A DNA stretch of 12,944 nucleotides, from contig JAQUUM010000019.1 in the NCBI GenBank assembly GCA_028693885.1, positions 1-12,944 on the forward strand, given 5' to 3'. Made by a program: the position numbers and the translations under genes. Shown here piece by piece: positions 1 through 7,292 of the stretch. Every line of letters begins with the position of its first letter. The stretch's first letter is position 1. The notes beneath the pieces were generated by a model. It was not told the origin of the DNA. It worked only from the letters and a program-made list of their open reading frames with translations, and ran no database searches. The stretch comes from Bacilli bacterium. Lineage in GTDB: Bacteria; Bacillota_I; Bacilli_A; ML615J-28; CAG-698.

Positions 1-1395
1 GGAGTTGAGATAGATAGTCAAATAGTAGTAAGACGAGAAATTTCAATTAATGATAAAAACATTTGCAGGGTTAATGGTGTATCAATTAGTGTAACCAAAT
101 TGTCAGAGATTGCAGAATACTTCGGTGATATCCATCAACAAAATGATACTATAGGCTTAATAAATCCAAAAAACTATTTAGATTTTATTGACTCAAACTT
201 AAATAATGATTTTATCTTAGAATATCAAAAATATTTATCACTCTTAAAAAACAAAAATCAAGAATTAAAAAAACTAGTTGAAAAACAAAAACTTTTCACT
301 GATCAAGAAGATTTTTTAAGATACCAGTTTTTAGAACTAGAAAATGCAAAAATTGATATCAAAGAAGAGAATGAATTGCTAGAAAAAATAAAAATTATAA
401 ATAACTCTGAAAAAATCAGTTCATTAATTAATGATTTTAAGTCAATTTATGATAAAGAAAATGTTTTAGAAAAAATCTACCTTTCAGTAGGTTATTTAAA
501 AAGTTTAGAAAAAATTATACCGAAAATAAAAGATGAAATTGCTATAATTGAAGATAGTTATTATAACATTGAAGACGCAATTTCTAAAATTAAATCTATG
601 AATAATATAGAAACTGTTGATATTGCTGAGATAAACTATATTAACGAGAGACTATACATTTATAATAGTTTACAAAAGAAATATAAAAAAAATACCGAAG
701 AATTATTAAATTTCAAAGAAGAATTGCTTGAAAAAATAAATAGCTTAGAAAGTTATGAACTTGATTTGAAGCGATTTGAAAATGAAATTTTAGAAATTAA
801 AGAGAACGTAATGAATATTGCCATAAAAATGAGTGAAATTCGAAAAAATGAAGCTCTAAAAATTCAAAAATTAACTAATGAATATCTTAAAGAACTTCAT
901 TTAAATGACTCTTCTTTTAAAATTGAATTTAGCCAAACCGATTTTTCTAAAACTGGTATTGATAATGTTGACTTTCTAGTTTCGTTCAATTTGGGTGAAA
1001 AATTAAAACCTTTGTCAAAAGTTGCTTCAGGTGGTGAAATGTCTAGATTTATGTTAGCTTTAAAAGCATCAATTAATTCAAAATTAAATTCAAAATTATT
1101 TATATTCGATGAAATAGATCAAGGTGTTAGTGGAGCAGTTGCACAAAGTATTGCAATTAAGTTAAAAACAATATCTAAAGAGAATCAAGTATTATGTATT
1201 TCACATTTACCACAAATTGCTGCAATTGCTGATTACCACATGAAAATCAGCAAACAAATCAAAGATGATAGAACTACCACTACAACTAAATATTTAAATT
1301 ATAATGAAAGAGTAAATGAAATTGCAAGTATGATTTCGAAAGATAAAATCACAGATAGCAGTTTAATGCTAGCAAAAGAATTATTAAAAGAGTAA
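1..1395 (+). CDS. recN: DNA repair ATPase RecN, 5'-truncated by window edge
   Basis: RecN is an SMC-like ABC ATPase that acts early in recombinational repair of double-strand breaks. The frame is open from base 1, and the upstream residues (VVRREIS, then CRVNGVSIS) are already typical RecN, so the TTG at 100 is not the start. 464 residues are visible. Compared with the usual 550-570, about 95 N-terminal residues with the Walker A loop lie outside the window. Seen here: the GDIHQQND block after the N-terminal lobe (about nt 127-150), a long Lys/Glu/Leu-rich coiled-coil region (about nt 200-900), the ABC signature ASGGEMSRF (nt 1024-1050), Walker B LFIFDEID with D at nt 1108 and E at 1111, and the H-loop SHLPQIA with His at nt 1204. 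It ends in TAA inside a terminator hairpin and has no visible coupling to mutS. Family assignment is very secure. Confidence 0.97.
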   Translation, partial: GVEIDSQIVVRREISINDKNICRVNGVSISVTKLSEIAEYFGDIHQQNDTIGLINPKNYLDFIDSNLNNDFILEYQKYLSLLKNKNQELKKLVEKQKLFTDQEDFLRYQFLELENAKIDIKEENELLEKIKIINNSEKISSLINDFKSIYDKENVLEKIYLSVGYLKSLEKIIPKIKDEIAIIEDSYYNIEDAISKIKSMNNIETVDIAEINYINERLYIYNSLQKKYKKNTEELLNFKEELLEKINSLESYELDLKRFENEILEIKENVMNIAIKMSEIRKNEALKIQKLTNEYLKELHLNDSSFKIEFSQTDFSKTGIDNVDFLVSFNLGEKLKPLSKVASGGEMSRFMLALKASINSKLNSKLFIFDEIDQGVSGAVAQSIAIKLKTISKENQVLCISHLPQIAAIADYHMKISKQIKDDRTTTTTKYLNYNERVNEIASMISKDKITDSSLMLAKELLKE

Positions 1396-1425
1396 AATTT
1401 AAGATTTCTTAAATTTTATTTTTTT
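1394..1425 (+). terminator. Intrinsic terminator of recN
   Basis: A perfect 10-bp inverted repeat (AAAATTTAAG / CTTAAATTTT, 1394-1403 and 1408-1417) with a 4-base loop ATTT is followed by a T7 run at 1419-1425. The stem starts inside the recN stop codon. It contains only one G-C pair, so it is thermodynamically weak, but its position directly after the stop and the T-tract support a terminator. It separates recN from the mutS promoter. Confidence 0.75.
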
Positions 1426-1442
1426 ATGAGACTTATTGTTAG

Positions 1443-1471
1443 TTGCATTTTTTATAAAAATTTGATAAAAT
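1443..1471 (+). promoter_or_regulatory. Sigma-A-type promoter for the mutS operon (extended -10)
   Basis: A -35-like TTGCAT (1443-1448) is followed, after 17 bases, by TAAAAT (1466-1471), with TGA just before it giving an extended -10 (TGnTAAAAT). Transcription would start near 1478, leaving a leader of only about 14 bases that still holds the Shine-Dalgarno AGGTGA (1482-1487), 4 bases before the ATG at 1492. An overlapping TATAAT at 1475-1480 is a worse candidate because it would place the start at or inside the ribosome binding site. Confidence 0.65.
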
Positions 1472-1491
1472 ATATATAATTAGGTGAAATT

Positions 1492-4062
1492 ATGTATGAA
1501 GAAATAGACAAAATGCAGTATACTCCAATGATGAGACAATATTTAGAAATTAAAGAGCAATATAAAGATACTTTAGTATTCTTTAGATTAGGTGATTTTT
1601 ATGAAATGTTTTTTAATGATGCAATATTAGCTTCAAAGGAATTAGAGATAGTACTTACGGGTAGAGATGCAGGCACCAGTGAAAGAGTACCTATGTGCGG
1701 AGTCCCTTTTCATAGTGTTGATTCATATATAGATAAACTAACAGAAAAAGGCTATAAAATAGCAATAGTAGAACAAGTTGAGAATCCAAAAGAAGCTCAA
1801 GGAATTGTAAGAAGAGAAGTTATACGAATAGTTACACCTGGTACAATTTTATCAGGTGCTAATTTTGATGAAAAAAGTAACGTTTTCATCGGTTCTATTT
1901 CAGCAGAAAAAGATAAATACATCTTTTGTTATGCTGACTTATCAACTGGAGAAATACATTTGATGAATATACCACTTAATGAAGATTTACTACAAAATGA
2001 AATCATCAAACTAAATATTAGAGAATTAGTAGTAGATAATAATTTCAATTATATTTACCTTCCATATTTAAAAAACAGTCTATCAATTACTATATCACAA
2101 GAAACAAATGATAATCCAATAGCTTACTTAAAAAGTTTATCTGAAGGATTAGATAAAAGTGAAGAAAAAACTTTTTACAGATTACTAAATTATTTAATAA
2201 AAACACAAAAAAGAACTTTATTACATTTACAAAAAGTTAATAAAATTTCAAGTGCTAATTTTTTAAAGATAGATTTTTCATCAAGAAGAAATTTAGAATT
2301 ACTTGAAACTTTAAGATTTCAAAATAAGAAGAATACATTATTGAATATTTTAGATAAATGCCAAACAGCTATGGGCAGTAGATATTTGAAACAATCTATA
2401 ATGTTTCCTTTAGTATCAATCGAGGAAATTAATCAAAGATTTGATGTTATAGATATTTTAAAAAATAATTTTATAGAAACATCAGAAATTAGAGATATGC
2501 TATCTTTAATTTATGATCTAGAAAGAATAAGCGGAAAAATTGCCTATGAAAGTGCAAATCCAAGAGATTTGTTACAATTAAAAAAATCTTTAAATGTAAT
2601 TCCAAAAATTATAACGTTAATTAATAAATTAAAAATAAAAAAATTTTCTAGATTAGATAACTATCAAAACACTATAATTAAAATTAGTGATCTTTTAAAT
2701 TCATCAATATCTGAAGATGCACCTTTCTCTTTGAAAGATGGCAATATTATTAAATCAAATTATAATTTAGAATTAGATGAATTAAAAAAAATCAACTCAG
2801 AAAGTAAGGAATATTTAGTATCATTAGAAAATAAAGAACGCTTAAAAACAGGGATTAAAAATTTAAAATTGGGCTATAATAGAGTATTTGGATATTACAT
2901 AGAAATATCCAAAGGGAATGCTATTAATGTTAAACAAGAATTTGGATATATCAGAAAACAAACTCTTAGCAATGCAGAAAGATATATTACAGAAGAATTA
3001 AAAGAAAAAGAAGCCTTAATCTTAAGAGCAGAAGAAAAAACACTTGAATTAGAATATAAAATTTTCTGTGATATTAGAAATGAATGCAAACTATATATAA
3101 ATGATTTTCAAAATATAGCTAAGATAATCTCCGAAATAGACATGCTGCAATCTTTTACTAAAGTTAGTAATGAAAATAATTATGTCAGACCATCTTTAAA
3201 CAATGATAATTTTATTGAAATTAAAGATAGCAGACATCCAGTTATTGAAATCTTTCTAACTGATGAAAAATTCAATTCTAATGATCTAACTATGAATCCA
3301 AATGATTCGATATTACTAATCACGGGCCCTAATATGAGTGGTAAATCCACTTTTATGAGGCAAATTGCCTTAATATCTATTATGGCACAAATAGGTTGCT
3401 TTGTTAGTGCAAAAAAAGCTAATATTCCTGTCTTTGACCAAATATTTACAAGAATAGGTGCAGCTGATGATATAGTAGGAGGTCAATCCACTTTTATGGT
3501 AGAAATGAATGAGGTTAATAATGCTTTAAAGTATGCTACTATAAATAGTTTAATATTATTTGACGAAATTGGTAGAGGGACTGCAACATATGACGGAATG
3601 GCTTTAGCACAAGCTATTATTGAATTTATTCATGAGAAAATAAAATGTAAGACTTTATTTTCTACACACTACCATGAAATAACAGTTTTAGAAAATGATT
3701 TAGAAAATCTTAAAAATGTTCATGTTTCGGTTCGGGAGGAAAAAGGTGAAATAATTTTCATTCATAAAGTTTTAAAAGGACCTGCTGATAAAAGTTATGG
3801 TATTAATGTTGCGAAAATAGCTAAACTACCAATAGAAGTAACTTTAAGAGCTAATGATCTACTTAATAAACTTGAAGATAACACTATATTTAAACACAAA
3901 AAATTCTCCATAAAAAACTATCAACAACCTTTAATTTTTGATTCTACAACGGAAATTGAATCAGAAGTTTTAAACGAAATTAAAAATATAGATTTAAATA
4001 AAGTTAATCCTATTGATGCATTAAATAAATTATCAGACTTACAAAAGAAAATTAGAAAATGA
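1492..4062 (+). CDS. mutS: DNA mismatch repair protein MutS
   Basis: MutS is the mismatch-recognition ATPase, which binds base mismatches and small loops and recruits MutL. At 856 residues it is a full-length MutS1, not MutS2. The mismatch-wedge motif GDFYEMF gives F36 and E38, the same numbering as in E. coli. The connector and clamp/lever domains span roughly residues 120-570. The ATPase follows: Walker A GPNMSGKST (612-620, K618), Walker B LILFDEIGRGTATYDG (D691, E692) and the STHYHE block with H726. Near the C terminus, QPLIF (812-816) resembles a beta-clamp-binding pentapeptide at about the place where B. subtilis MutS has one. The end retains the typical NPIDALNKLSDL helix. The start is chosen by AGGTGA 4 bases upstream of the ATG. 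It leads an operon, and its TGA stop overlaps the mutL Shine-Dalgarno. No anomaly in the reading frame. Confidence 0.99.
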   Translation: MYEEIDKMQYTPMMRQYLEIKEQYKDTLVFFRLGDFYEMFFNDAILASKELEIVLTGRDAGTSERVPMCGVPFHSVDSYIDKLTEKGYKIAIVEQVENPKEAQGIVRREVIRIVTPGTILSGANFDEKSNVFIGSISAEKDKYIFCYADLSTGEIHLMNIPLNEDLLQNEIIKLNIRELVVDNNFNYIYLPYLKNSLSITISQETNDNPIAYLKSLSEGLDKSEEKTFYRLLNYLIKTQKRTLLHLQKVNKISSANFLKIDFSSRRNLELLETLRFQNKKNTLLNILDKCQTAMGSRYLKQSIMFPLVSIEEINQRFDVIDILKNNFIETSEIRDMLSLIYDLERISGKIAYESANPRDLLQLKKSLNVIPKIITLINKLKIKKFSRLDNYQNTIIKISDLLNSSISEDAPFSLKDGNIIKSNYNLELDELKKINSESKEYLVSLENKERLKTGIKNLKLGYNRVFGYYIEISKGNAINVKQEFGYIRKQTLSNAERYITEELKEKEALILRAEEKTLELEYKIFCDIRNECKLYINDFQNIAKIISEIDMLQSFTKVSNENNYVRPSLNNDNFIEIKDSRHPVIEIFLTDEKFNSNDLTMNPNDSILLITGPNMSGKSTFMRQIALISIMAQIGCFVSAKKANIPVFDQIFTRIGAADDIVGGQSTFMVEMNEVNNALKYATINSLILFDEIGRGTATYDGMALAQAIIEFIHEKIKCKTLFSTHYHEITVLENDLENLKNVHVSVREEKGEIIFIHKVLKGPADKSYGINVAKIAKLPIEVTLRANDLLNKLEDNTIFKHKKFSIKNYQQPLIFDSTTEIESEVLNEIKNIDLNKVNPIDALNKLSDLQKKIRK

Positions 4063-4065
4063 GGT
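4061..4065 (+). promoter_or_regulatory. mutL Shine-Dalgarno overlapping the mutS stop codon
   Basis: GAGGT lies 4 bases before the mutL ATG (4070) and shares its first two bases with the mutS TGA (4060-4062). Ribosomes finishing mutS therefore terminate on the mutL ribosome binding site. This arrangement favours coupled, roughly stoichiometric translation of the two partner proteins. Confidence 0.75.
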
Positions 4066-4069
4066 AATT

Positions 4070-5866
4070 ATGCCTAAAATTCAAAAACTAGACCAACATA
4101 TGGCTAATTTAATTGCTGCAGGAGAAGTGATAGAAAGAGCAGCTTCTGTAGTTAAAGAATTGGTTGAAAACTCAATAGATGCCGATGCGAAAAATATAAC
4201 CATTTTTCTAAAAGACTCTGGTATCAAAGAAATTACGGTGTCAGATGATGGTAATGGGATGGATTCTGAGGATGCTAGATTGTCTGTTTTGCCTCATGCT
4301 ACAAGTAAAATTAAAGAACCTCGCGACCTAAACTCCATAAAAACTTTAGGTTTTAGAGGAGAAGCTTTACCAAGTATTGTGGCAGTTTCCCACTTTACTT
4401 TAAAAACTAGTACTGATGGATTAAAAGGTGTTATTTTTTCTTATAAAGGTGGAAACTTTATATCGGAAGGTATAATTTCTCAACCTAAAGGAACTGAAAT
4501 TTCGGTAAAAAATTTATTTTATAATACTCCAGCAAGGCTTCAAAACATTCAATCGCTTAATATTGAATTGAGTTACATTGTTGACTTTATTAATAAAATT
4601 GCATTAGCCCATCCTAATATTTCTTTTAAACTTATAAATAATGATAAAACAATAATACAAACAAATGGTAATAGTAAAGTTTTAGAAGTGATATCCAACA
4701 TATATGGGTATGAAATTGCTAAAAATATGCTGGATTTATTTGATGCTGACGGATATTTTAAAGTTTACGGTTTTACATCTAATTTAGAAGTTACTAGATC
4801 TAATAGATCTCAAATCAATATTTTAGTAAATAATCGAAGCGTTAGAAATTTTGCTATAATAAATGCCGTTGTAAACGGATATGAAGACAAACTAATGAAA
4901 GGTAGATATCCAATATCTATAATACAAATTGAAGTTGATCCATCACTAGTAGATGTAAATATTCATCCAACTAAATCAGAAGTTAGATTCACTGATGAAT
5001 CTAGATTGTTAGAATTAATAAAAACAGCAATTAAAAGAGCCCTAAATAGAGTTAGTTTGATAATCGATAAAAGTAAAAATGATAATCAAGATAAAGAGTT
5101 ACTTAACAAGAATACAATCGACCAAACAATAAATTTTATAAAAGATGAATATAAGTCTATACCAGAAAATACTGAAAAAATCATTGAAAATTATGAAACT
5201 AAAAAAGAAAATTGTGAGATTGAAAATACGCAATTTTTACAAGAAGAAATTCTATTTAATAGTAAAGAAACAAACTTTAATACAAAATTGCCAAAGATGT
5301 ATTATATTGGACAACTTTTTGGAACTTACATTTTAGCTCAAAATGAAGAAAAATTTTATTTGATTGATCAACATGCCGCTATGGAAAGAATCAATTATGA
5401 AAAAATAATTTTTGAAATGAATAAAGAAAAAGTTATGACCCAAGAATTAATTGTTCCAATAAAAGTAGATTTTAGTTTGAGTGATTCTATTTTAATAGAT
5501 AATAAAATTAATGAAATCAAAGAATTAGGTATTGAAATCGAAAATTTTGGAAGTGGTTCTTTTTTAGTTAGACAAATTCCTACTTGGATAATTAAAAACC
5601 AAGAAAAAGAATTTGTTGAAGAAATTTTAACTAATTTAATAGCTAATAAAAAAAATTCAAAAATACAATTTATTGAATTCGTTGCCAAATCACTTGCGTG
5701 CAAAGAATCATTAAAAGCTAATACTTACATTAATAGTACTGAGGTAGATTTTTTAATTCAAAGACTAGAAAATTGTGATAACCCACATACTTGCCCTCAT
5801 GGAAGACCAACCATTATTAGTTTGAATCAAAAAGAAATCGAGAAATGGTTTAAAAGAATTATATGA
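4070..5866 (+). CDS. mutL: DNA mismatch repair endonuclease MutL
   Basis: MutL is the MutS-activated ATPase that nicks the newly made strand in organisms without MutH. It has 598 residues. The N-terminal GHKL ATPase shows KELVENSIDAD, DDGNGM and GFRGEALPSI; the conserved ...RHATSK block reads LPHATSKI, and ERP..VVKEL reads ERAASVVKEL. A Lys/Asn/Glu-rich, poorly conserved linker covers roughly residues 335-410. The C-terminal domain carries the endonuclease motif DQHAAMERINYE (433-444), fitting DQHA(X)2E(X)4E, then ACKESLKA (543-550) and CPHGRP (575-580), all expected zinc-site elements. QELIVP (458-463) resembles the beta-clamp-contact motif of B. subtilis MutL. It is therefore expected to be nuclease-active. 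It begins 7 bases after mutS, and its TGA overlaps the miaA ATG (ATGA, 5863-5866). An A8 run at 5648-5655 lies in the frame, which is intact. Confidence 0.98.
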   Translation: MPKIQKLDQHMANLIAAGEVIERAASVVKELVENSIDADAKNITIFLKDSGIKEITVSDDGNGMDSEDARLSVLPHATSKIKEPRDLNSIKTLGFRGEALPSIVAVSHFTLKTSTDGLKGVIFSYKGGNFISEGIISQPKGTEISVKNLFYNTPARLQNIQSLNIELSYIVDFINKIALAHPNISFKLINNDKTIIQTNGNSKVLEVISNIYGYEIAKNMLDLFDADGYFKVYGFTSNLEVTRSNRSQINILVNNRSVRNFAIINAVVNGYEDKLMKGRYPISIIQIEVDPSLVDVNIHPTKSEVRFTDESRLLELIKTAIKRALNRVSLIIDKSKNDNQDKELLNKNTIDQTINFIKDEYKSIPENTEKIIENYETKKENCEIENTQFLQEEILFNSKETNFNTKLPKMYYIGQLFGTYILAQNEEKFYLIDQHAAMERINYEKIIFEMNKEKVMTQELIVPIKVDFSLSDSILIDNKINEIKELGIEIENFGSGSFLVRQIPTWIIKNQEKEFVEEILTNLIANKKNSKIQFIEFVAKSLACKESLKANTYINSTEVDFLIQRLENCDNPHTCPHGRPTIISLNQKEIEKWFKRII

Positions 5867-6774
5867 AAGTAATTGTTATTACTGGCCCCACAGGAATTGG
5901 TAAAACTGATGTATCTATAGAACTTGCAAAAAAGTTAAAAGGTATAATAATAAACGTAGATGCTGCCCAGTTCAAAAAAGATATAAATATTGGAACTGCT
6001 AAAATTTCTGAAGAAGAAAAATTGATAGTAAAGCATGAAATGATTGATTTTTTGAATATAAATGATAATTTTAACATTTATGATTTCCAAAAAAAAATCC
6101 GTCCTTTGATAGATTATTACTTAAATAATAAAATCCAACCTATATTAGTTGGAGGATCAGGTTTATATATCAAGTCTGCTCTTTTTGATTATAAACTTTG
6201 CGAAAAGTCTAGAAATCTGGATTTTGAAGAAAAATATTCTAATCTTACAAATCAAGATTTACACAACATCTTAGCAAAAATCGATCAAATTTCAAGTAAA
6301 AAAATTCATTGCAATAATAGAAGACGAGTCTTAAGAGCTTTAGAAATTGCTGAGTCAGGACAATTGCTTAGTGCTAAAACTGAAAAAAACAAATGTCTAT
6401 ATGATACAATTTTTATAAATCTAATGACCGATAGAAATACATTATACTCAAGAATAAACAAAAGATTCGATAATATGATTAAAGCTGGATGGATAGAAGA
6501 AGTCTCAACACTTAAAAATAATAACGTTAATATAGACAGATTGATGGAAATAGGCTATAGAGAAATTAATAAATATTTAGATAATACATTGTCCTTTGAC
6601 GAATGTGCTGAAATTATAAAGCAAAAAACTAGAAATTATGCAAAGAGACAAATAACTTGGATAAAAAACCAACTTAGTTGTCATAATGTAGAAGTCAATT
6701 ACAACAATATTGATGAAACTGTCTCACAAATAATAAATATTATAAAAAACAATCTAGAAAGTGTGCAAAAATGA
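5863..6774 (+). CDS. miaA: tRNA dimethylallyltransferase MiaA
   Basis: MiaA transfers a dimethylallyl group from DMAPP to N6 of A37 in tRNAs reading U-starting codons. Its 303 residues are normal for the family. Seen: P-loop GPTGIGKT (8-15), the motif DAAQFKKDINIGTAK from D33, GGSGLYIKSA, RRRVLRALEI, INKRFDNMIKAGWIEEV, MEIGYREI, and RNYAKRQITWIKNQ near the C terminus. Two usually constant spots differ: DSxQVY is DAAQF and GGTGLYI is GGSGLYI, while the catalytic Asp and the Gln remain. The ATG overlaps the mutL stop (ATGA) and no clear Shine-Dalgarno precedes it, so translation probably depends on coupling to mutL. An A9 tract (6089-6097) sits in the coding region. The mutS-mutL-miaA order is common in Firmicutes; the usual hfq partner is absent. 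Assignment is secure; the effect of the motif changes is unknown. Confidence 0.97.
   Translation: MKVIVITGPTGIGKTDVSIELAKKLKGIIINVDAAQFKKDINIGTAKISEEEKLIVKHEMIDFLNINDNFNIYDFQKKIRPLIDYYLNNKIQPILVGGSGLYIKSALFDYKLCEKSRNLDFEEKYSNLTNQDLHNILAKIDQISSKKIHCNNRRRVLRALEIAESGQLLSAKTEKNKCLYDTIFINLMTDRNTLYSRINKRFDNMIKAGWIEEVSTLKNNNVNIDRLMEIGYREINKYLDNTLSFDECAEIIKQKTRNYAKRQITWIKNQLSCHNVEVNYNNIDETVSQIINIIKNNLESVQK
6089..6097 (+). repeat. A9 homopolymer inside miaA
   Basis: Nine consecutive A residues (codons CAA AAA AAA ATC, encoding Q-K-K-I) form the longest mononucleotide run noticed in a coding region here. The frame is intact. Such runs are prone to replication or transcriptional slippage, and this one lies directly downstream of the mismatch repair genes that would correct it. 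Confidence 0.9.
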
Positions 6775-7292
6775 CAAAAATAGATATCATCAGTTATAAA
6801 CATAGCGGCGAACTACATAGAGTATGGAAAAACGCTATTAAAATTTATGAAGACGATGAAAAAATTATTGTTTTAAATAATAAGGTAGAAGTCATAGATG
6901 GAGATGGACGAAAGTGGAAAACAAGAGAACCTGCTATATGTTATTTCTATAAAAACCTTTGGTTTAATGTTATATGTATGATTAAAAACATTTCTAATGA
7001 TATTTATTATTACTGTAACTTAAGTTCTCCATTTATTGAAGATTTAGAAGGTATAAAATATATAGATTATGATTTAGATGTTAAACTATTTCCAAATGGA
7101 GATATACTAGTATTAGATCGTGATGAATATGAGTTTAATGTTATTGATTTAAATTATTCTAATGAAATAACAGAAATCATAGAGAAAAGCTTAACATTAG
7201 TTTTAGAAAAAATTAAAAATAATTTAGAACCTTTTAACAACGATATAATTTTAAATTTGTACGAAAAAATAAAAAAAGGAGTGAAAATATGA
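6771..7292 (+). CDS. DUF402 family protein, Ntdp-like nucleoside tri/diphosphate phosphatase (putative)
   Basis: 173 residues, matching the usual 170-190 of the Firmicutes DUF402 family (S. aureus Ntdp type). Family members studied elsewhere hydrolyse nucleoside tri- or diphosphates; some databases call the family an RNase E/G-associated RNA-binding protein. Recognisable blocks: YKHSGELHRVW (9-19), REPAICYFYKNLWFNV (52-67), the YYYCNLSSPF strand (79-88), and the acidic core IDYDLDVKLFPNGDILVLD (98-116) followed by RDEYE, where the family keeps its metal/nucleotide-binding acidic residues. A C-terminal amphipathic helix ends the protein. No signal peptide or membrane segment. The ATG overlaps the miaA TGA (ATGA), and its own TGA overlaps the next ATG, so it sits in the middle of a coupled trio. 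Upstream Shine-Dalgarno signal is weak. Family call is good; the substrate is not determinable from sequence. Confidence 0.82.
   Translation: MTKIDIISYKHSGELHRVWKNAIKIYEDDEKIIVLNNKVEVIDGDGRKWKTREPAICYFYKNLWFNVICMIKNISNDIYYYCNLSSPFIEDLEGIKYIDYDLDVKLFPNGDILVLDRDEYEFNVIDLNYSNEITEIIEKSLTLVLEKIKNNLEPFNNDIILNLYEKIKKGVKI
7276..7285 (+). promoter_or_regulatory. Strong Shine-Dalgarno for the aminopeptidase gene, inside the DUF402 ORF
   Basis: AAGGAGTGA-type purine run (7276-7285) lies a few bases before the ATG at 7289. Unlike miaA and the DUF402 gene, this cistron has a good site of its own, so it can be translated independently despite the ATGA overlap with the upstream stop. Confidence 0.7.

Noticed and set aside
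100..102. TTG as the start codon of the first gene
   Set aside because: The frame is open to base 1 and the residues before it match RecN, so the gene begins upstream of the window.
1475..1480. Perfect TATAAT as the mutS -10 box
   Set aside because: It would place the transcript start at about 1487, removing the ribosome binding site. The overlapping TGATAAAAT with a 17-base spacer to TTGCAT fits better.
2895..3089. Minus-strand open frame opposite mutS, and similar ones opposite mutL, miaA, the aminopeptidase, the transporter, rluB and cmk-rpsA
   Set aside because: All lie opposite well-supported genes, lack ribosome binding sites or recognisable domains, and reflect the A+T-rich codon use of the real gene.
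4796..4810. Direct repeat of AGATCT (4796-4801 and 4805-4810)
   Set aside because: It encodes the conserved R-S-N-R-S segment of MutL and is explained by coding constraint.
5145..5336. Plus-strand open frame of 63 codons inside mutL
   Set aside because: It is a Lys-rich frame shadow in the A-rich MutL linker, without a start signal.
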